From assembly GCA_030762895.1 (NCBI GenBank), contig CM061069.1, positions 28,153,085 to 28,217,084 on the forward strand: 64,000 bases of DNA, in the 5' to 3' direction. This DNA is from Sophora flavescens (taxonomy: Eukaryota; Streptophyta; Magnoliopsida; Fabales; Fabaceae). The position numbers were made by a program, and so were the translations under genes. The notes beneath the pieces are model-generated. The model searched no databases and was not told the origin of the DNA. It saw only the letters and a list, made by a program, of their open reading frames with translations. Every line of letters starts with the position of its first letter. Positions within the stretch are counted from its first letter, which is position 1. This document shows, piece after piece, positions 59,321-64,000 of this stretch.

Positions 59321-60295
59321 TTTTTCAGCTCCTTCAACTTATAGTTGTAAGAACTCTTTCCTAGTACATCTATATACTTTCTAGGACGCACGAAGCTAGT
59401 TCACATCTTATGCAACAAATCATATAGCATGTACTCGTGGTCGTCATCAATGTCCAATTATGTATATCCTTTTTTTTTTTTATATAAAAACACTTTTGTT
59501 ATAATTTTTACTAACAATTTTTTTACGAAAATTGTTTTTTTTTTATGAGTTGAAACGTATGGTTATAAATTTATTTTTAAAATAAATGATTTAATAGTCT
59601 TTGTTATTTATATTATGAACATATGTAGAACTTCGTTGAAAGCGTTAAAATTAATTTTAAAATTTCTTTTTTGACTAATAAATTTCTTTTTTGTTGTAAT
59701 TAAGAAGTTATGAATTTTTTATTTACTAGATTATAAAAATGAAGTATTCTAAAATTTTGAATTTCACACACTATGTGTTAAGCATATTTTCTATTTGTAG
59801 AATATCATGTAATTTTAAAATCTTTATTAAGTGCTAAATTGATAAACTTTAAAAATATTTTAAGAAAAATATTTTTGAATATAAAAAATTTTTAAGTTAT
59901 AGATGAGTTAAATAAATCAAATTCAAATTTTATTTATTTTTAATAAATCAACCTCAAACTTTTAGTTAAATTCATTTAAATGATTGAAGTTCGAGAAATC
60001 TTTTTACAAGTAAAGCTCAAATTTAAAATCCCAGTTATATGTGTCTTACTTTTATCGAAAACATGAACAATACAAATTTTTATCATCTATATAAGTTTTG
60101 AGTTATGATATTTAAACACAAAATTTAAATATCATATATATATATATATATATATAACATTAGATACATTTGTTTTTATCTTTCATTTATTTTTTATCAT
60201 CTTTATAAACACATGTTTTAAAAATATCATAAAAAATAAAAATAACACATTTATATTTCAAGATGTGTTCAAAAAACATTATTCCTGAGTTTTGT
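59321..60295. other. Intergenic AT-rich sequence
   Basis: Very AT-rich, no gene or element ends seen; short TA tract at about 60134-60155. Confidence 0.5.
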
Positions 60296-60640
60296 GCTCT
60301 GACAGAAAAGTATGTGTAGGTGAGAGATCAGTCGGTGGATTGCCGGCGGCTTGTCGCACGTGTGCATTAGATTTAACCGTAGCAGCATCGATTAACGTAT
60401 GAAGGTCCCACAATGCTGCTTCTTAATTCTTAGTTCTCTGTCTCTGGACCTCACTCTAGTGTCTAGACTCTAGACACACAAAATATGTACTTTTTCCCAC
60501 TCTCAAGTCTCATCCATCTACGGCCATAACTCCTCCATCCAACCATTCTTTCTTCTTTCCTCTCAACACGTAAGCATCTTTTGTCATCTACGAAACCTAT
60601 ATCAACATCAGCCCAACAAATCAAATCAAGTACGGTTATA
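60296..60640. other. GC-richer island with G-box and perfect palindrome
   Basis: Contains a G-box core CACGTG (60357-60362) in GCACGTGTGC, a 19-bp perfect palindrome (60459-60477, GTGTCTAGA-C-TCTAGACAC) and pyrimidine-rich CTCCATCC/TTCTTCTTTCC stretches like a 5' leader. It could be a promoter remnant. No coding frame follows before the MITE at 60653. Confidence 0.4.
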
Positions 60641-60652
60641 TCATTTATTTTA

Positions 60653-60947
60653 GGTTAAAATAATATTTTGATTTCTATACGTTATACGAATTCTCGATTT
60701 GGTCCATATACATAAAAAAATTATTAAAATGATCCATATACGTACAAAAAGTTCCCATTTGGTTCCTGTCATACAAAATTTTAGGGACTGATTTGACAAT
60801 TTTTGCTAATAAAGGGACCAAACGGATAACGTATAGGGACCAAATGGAGACTTTCTGTATGTATAGGAATCATTTTAATAATTGTTTATATATAAGAACC
60901 AAATTGAGAATTCGTGCACGTATAGAAACCAAAATATTACTTTAACC
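60653..60947. mobile_element. Mutator-type fold-back MITE, 295 bp, 9-bp target duplication
   Basis: TTTATTTTA flanks both sides exactly (60644-60652 and 60948-60956). Arms of ~150 bp start GGTTAAARTAATATTTTG and contain the repeated TTTGGTCCCTATACG wording on both strands. No coding sequence. Confidence 0.88.
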
Positions 60948-61091
60948 TTTATTTTATTTGATGGTGTCCTGTTAACCAATGTTTTGACAACATTAATCAA
61001 GTAATAATCGGTAAATAAAAATTTCTTATTCAAATTTCTAACTTATCAAATTTTCATTATTTAAGTATAGGATTAAAGTAGTATGAGCAGT

Positions 61092-61280
61092 AACCAAGCC
61101 TTTTGGTTTGATGGTTGTAAGGTATGTCCTGAGTTATTTTAGGAGTTGACTCGATTTGCTCTCGAATTTGATTCCTAGTAATATTAAAATAATACTTGAT
61201 CAGTGGAAGTCACGTCCCGCTAAAAGTAATTAGTCCTTTGTTACCAGAGTTGGGATAACTGGATTTAGACAAACAAAAAA
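61092..61280 (+). mobile_element. tRNA-derived SINE, 189 bp, 17-bp target duplication
   Basis: Flanked by AAAGTAGTATGAGYAGT at 61075-61091 and 61281-61297 (one mismatch) and ending in an A-rich tail (AAACAAAAAAAA). The head has an A-box-like TTGGTTTGATGGTTGTAAGG; a B-box-like CTCGAATTTGATTCC follows ~45 bp later, as in a pol III promoter. Confidence 0.8.
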
Positions 61281-61680
61281 AAAGTAGTATGAGTAGTGTA
61301 AAGAGTTTTGTACATACATCCACTAATATTTTTACATATATGTTTTTATTTTAATAATTAAAAGAGATAAATAATAATGATGCTGATTTGTCAAGAAATT
61401 ATTAAATGCCTGTATAAAAATCTTTTAGAACGACAATATGTAAAAATTAAACTCTTAAATATATCAATTTTTCAAATTATCTCATTTTACATTGAAGGGC
61501 CAGAACCATTTTCCACCAAAAATTTTCTATCGATTACAAAGATGTCTGAAACTTATTTTTTTAAATTGAAATAAATAAAAATATCAATTATGTAAACAAA
61601 AGTATCTATCGACTTTGTCGATAACTAATTTCAATTAGGGAATCTGGTTAGTCATTTTTAGTGGGTTCTCTCTTTCTAAC

Positions 61681-61760
61681 CATTTTTTTTTTATCCAAAA
61701 GAGTCGAACCCGATACTTTTTTTAAGGAATCTGAGACCAATTTCACTCCGACTAACATAA
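61681..61760 (-). mobile_element. Possible SINE fragment
   Basis: The minus strand has GTCTCAGATTCC, then a B-box-like GGGTTCGACTC, then TTTTGGATAAAAAAAAA. The ends are near-repeats (TTAG) but no firm duplication. Confidence 0.35.
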
Positions 61761-63562
61761 TGTAAATAGAAACTTCTATAAAACTGTTATCAATAAAGAT
61801 GAAATTTAATTATATAATTTTAACCAATTTTAATTAATTATTTATATTAATTATTATTTATAATCTCATTTAATTAATTTTAATTATCTAAAACACCCGT
61901 AATTATCGTTATACTTCATTAATTTTATGTACACTTTTATATGCATTAATTGTAAGATTCATCTATCAAATAATTTATTTTAAACGAAGCATAAAATCTA
62001 AACTTACAAAACTTAACGAATTCTTGTCACAATATTAAAAATAAGGTTTGCTTAATTACTTTTTTTTTTTTTTTGTCTTCCTACTATTGATTATATGTAA
62101 TTTTGGTCTAATAAGTTTTTAGTACATTTGATCCCTATTTTTTTTTATTGTTACAAATTTGGTCATCCATTCCATTGTTTGCCAATTTTTCAAGGAGCAA
62201 TATAGAGGAATATTTGATTTTTTTTGTTTTGTTTACCAGGGTATCCTCTACGAGCGACTGTGGAGACTAATCCATCAAGGTAATAGACGACATTGAAGGA
62301 TTGACCTGTCCCAACTAGGTTTTCTCCATCCACAAAAAAATAATTGGTTTAAGCACAAAGGACCTCTAGTTGAGTTTCTCTGTCAAAAGATCCTATGGTG
62401 GAACGAAAAAAATTGTCCCAAAAAAGTAGGGACGAAACCAACAAATGTAATAAAAGAACCATTTTGAAACAGAGAGGTGTAGTAGGAAAAAGCTTAATCA
62501 AATGTTTTATGCATTTAAAGTAGTGGTTCCTCTCTATCGATCATTAAAAAATCGATAGATAATAGATGAAATGATCAAATTTGCAATATTGAAAAAATAG
62601 AAGAACATGTGTGTTAATAAAATAGAGGGATCAAGATGCACATTATCAATAATTGAGGATGAAATGAAAAGTACAACTAAGCCCAAAAAAAAAAGAGTTA
62701 TTTATGTGATCTTATATATGAAAGTGACTGTACCATTTGTTACTTCAATTTCTTTTTATTGATAGTCATTTGTTTACTAATTCACATCAAATAAAATTCA
62801 AATTCAGTAAAATAAAAACTATGAATAAATTGAACAATAAAATAATAAACAATTGTATTGTTGGAGTTTGAACATTGTATCCACAATTGGTGTTCCACCG
62901 ACGGATTGAGCTGATTCAAGGGACTTCATAAATGATTATTTTTATATAAAACTAGTTTTGTATTTAAGTGGTACCATTGTTAATATAAAGATTTCTTATA
63001 TTATCAACTAATCATAAATTATCACGTTATTAAAAATATATATTAGCATAATCATCTTAAAAGTTACACATAGCCCTTAGCTCAGAGGTGAAAGTTGAAG
63101 ATCATAACATACCATAAGTCAACAGTGGAGAAATTGATGGAGATGTAAATCATCATATTCAATCAGAATGGTTGAAATGGAGGAAGATTTCAAGTATTTG
63201 ATGTAATAAAAAGATACCGCTCAAACTAAAGAGAAAATTTATCCTACAACTATTATACCGGCGATATTATATGGGATAGTGTATCAGGTGGTAAAAACCA
63301 AACACGAATAAACTCAATGTAGCAGAGATAATAAAGTTTACTTGGGGCACACTCCACTGTAACTAACCACTTTTGGACGGCTTCTAAGGTGGGGGAGGTG
63401 GTCATATTTCTCACCATGAGTGACATCAAAAAGCCCTTCTTTGCAAAAATAAAATTATTTTTTACTCTTTTTCCTTATCTCACTCATCTCTCTCCTTGGC
63501 CAACCCCACCCTTTCTCTCCTCTGCTACACTTTCTCTTCTCAGCCACCCTCACCCCCACCCT
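61761..63562. other. Intergenic AT-rich sequence
   Basis: No gene recognised. At about 62055-62700 the two sides show weak inverted similarity (TTTGATCCCTATTTT / TTGATCCCTCTATTTTATT), as in an old fold-back element, with a perfect 8-bp stem at 62534-62541/62551-62558. A pyrimidine-rich stretch lies at 63471-63560. Confidence 0.45.
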
Positions 63563-63871
63563 TGTTGAGTTTGTTAATTCAGTTAGTTAGTTTAAGAGTT
63601 AGTTTGTTTGTTGAGATTTGTAAGCTTGTGTTAGTTAGATAAAGTGAAGTGTAGAAGTCTATAAATAGACTTGGTGATAGTGTGCAATTGAGAAGAGAAT
63701 GTGAAAAGTGTAAAAGTGTGCATTGTGATCATTCTGAAAGTTCTAATAGTAGAGAAGTGATTTTCAGTTTACATAGAGTTTTATCTATCTCTTCTATTCT
63801 CTTCGCTCATTTTCTTTCTTCTTGCCATTGCTGTGTTTCCAAGAGTGTGAGTGTATGTCTAGGTTCCAACA
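63563..63871 (+). repeat. 5' LTR of a Copia element leaving the window (309 bp)
   Basis: TGTTGAG...CCAACA with TGTTG/CAACA inverted ends, TATA box TATAAATA at 63660-63667. The primer site and gag start follow directly, so this is a left end of an element whose remainder is beyond 64000. Confidence 0.85.
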
Positions 63872-63873
63872 AT

Positions 63874-63886
63874 TGGTATCTAGAGC
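63874..63886 (+). other. Primer binding site, tRNA-Met-like, with one extra base
   Basis: TGGTATCTAGAGC, the Met-type site with an inserted T, two bases from the LTR end. Confidence 0.75.
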
Positions 63887-63953
63887 TTTGTGAGATCCTG
63901 AGAGAAATTGTGTTCTTGATTAAGTGATCTTGTTGCAAATCGTGGCAACAATC

Positions 63954-64000
63954 ATGGCTGCATCAAGTAGTCATTTTCCAGCAAATCTTCCCATCCTTGA
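63954..64000 (+). CDS. Copia gag start, cut by window end
   Basis: The ATG at 63954 lies ~70 bp after the primer site and opens MAASSSHFPANLPIL, the usual first residues of one plant Copia gag group. Only 15 codons are visible. There is no stop; whether the rest is intact is unknown. Confidence 0.75.
   Translation, partial: MAASSSHFPANLPIL

Noticed and set aside
62055..62700. Weak inverted similarity considered as a MITE
   Set aside because: The arms align only in patches and no ends or target duplication can be set; listed only as part of the intergenic region.
63061..63110. CCCTTAGCTCAGAGGTGAAAG, resembling a tRNA 5' half
   Set aside because: No matching acceptor, anticodon or T arm follows; no tRNA can be folded by eye.

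Overview
The window is plant nuclear DNA, most likely from a eudicot, and is almost entirely transposable elements. I find no convincing intact host gene, rRNA, tRNA or CRISPR array. The evidence for a plant is the element set: Athila-type and chromovirus (Tekay/Del-like) Gypsy elements, Sirevirus-like and other Copia elements, an L1-type LINE with the plant RNase H domain, a CACTA transposon and several MITEs. The base composition is AT-rich and many stops look like C-to-T decay, which suits old, methylated, repeat-rich chromatin. I cannot name the species; the Copia gag style resembles that of legumes, but this is weak.

Region 1 (1-41008) is one large nest on the minus strand. The host is an Athila element with its 5' LTR at 39972-41008, a tRNA-Asp-type primer site, gag, protease, RT, RNase H and integrase down to about 7316. 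It is broken by three insertions. (a) A solo LTR lies at 11505-15400 with target duplication TTGTG. (b) A 23-kb compound element lies at 16250-39509 with target duplication AGTAG; it is a gag-only LTR retrotransposon whose left LTR was hit by a full-length chromovirus (18262-25876) and whose right LTR was hit by a full-length LINE (30775-36841). (c) A Sirevirus-like Copia (RNase H tail and 3' LTR, 4687-7135) truncates the Athila 3' end in this window; a second copy of the same chromovirus (1-4686, running off the left edge) has jumped into that Copia.

Region 2 (41009-43148) is intergenic, with a fold-back MITE and a short tandem duplication. Region 3 (43149-54699) is an 11.5-kb CACTA transposon (3-bp duplication CAT) with no recognisable transposase. 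It carries a 5'-truncated LINE tail, a complete but decayed Copia (45029-49992) and a truncated second Copia (from 50452) whose gag and protease-integrase frames are still open. Region 4 (54700-63562) is AT-rich intergenic DNA with small elements: a Mutator-type MITE with a 9-bp duplication, a Tourist-like MITE, a SINE with a 17-bp duplication, a permuted inverted repeat pair and a degenerate minisatellite. Region 5 (63563-64000) is the 5' LTR, primer site and first gag codons of another Copia leaving the window.

Three points look most worth following. First, the chromovirus LTRs hold an array of seven hairpins whose stems differ in sequence but stay complementary. Second, this array lies between a splice-donor-like motif, conserved across three LTR families here, and a good acceptor-like site, which suggests a leader intron inside the LTR. 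Third, both chromovirus copies lack the middle of gag while the element hosting one of them has only gag, which suggests complementary non-autonomous elements.
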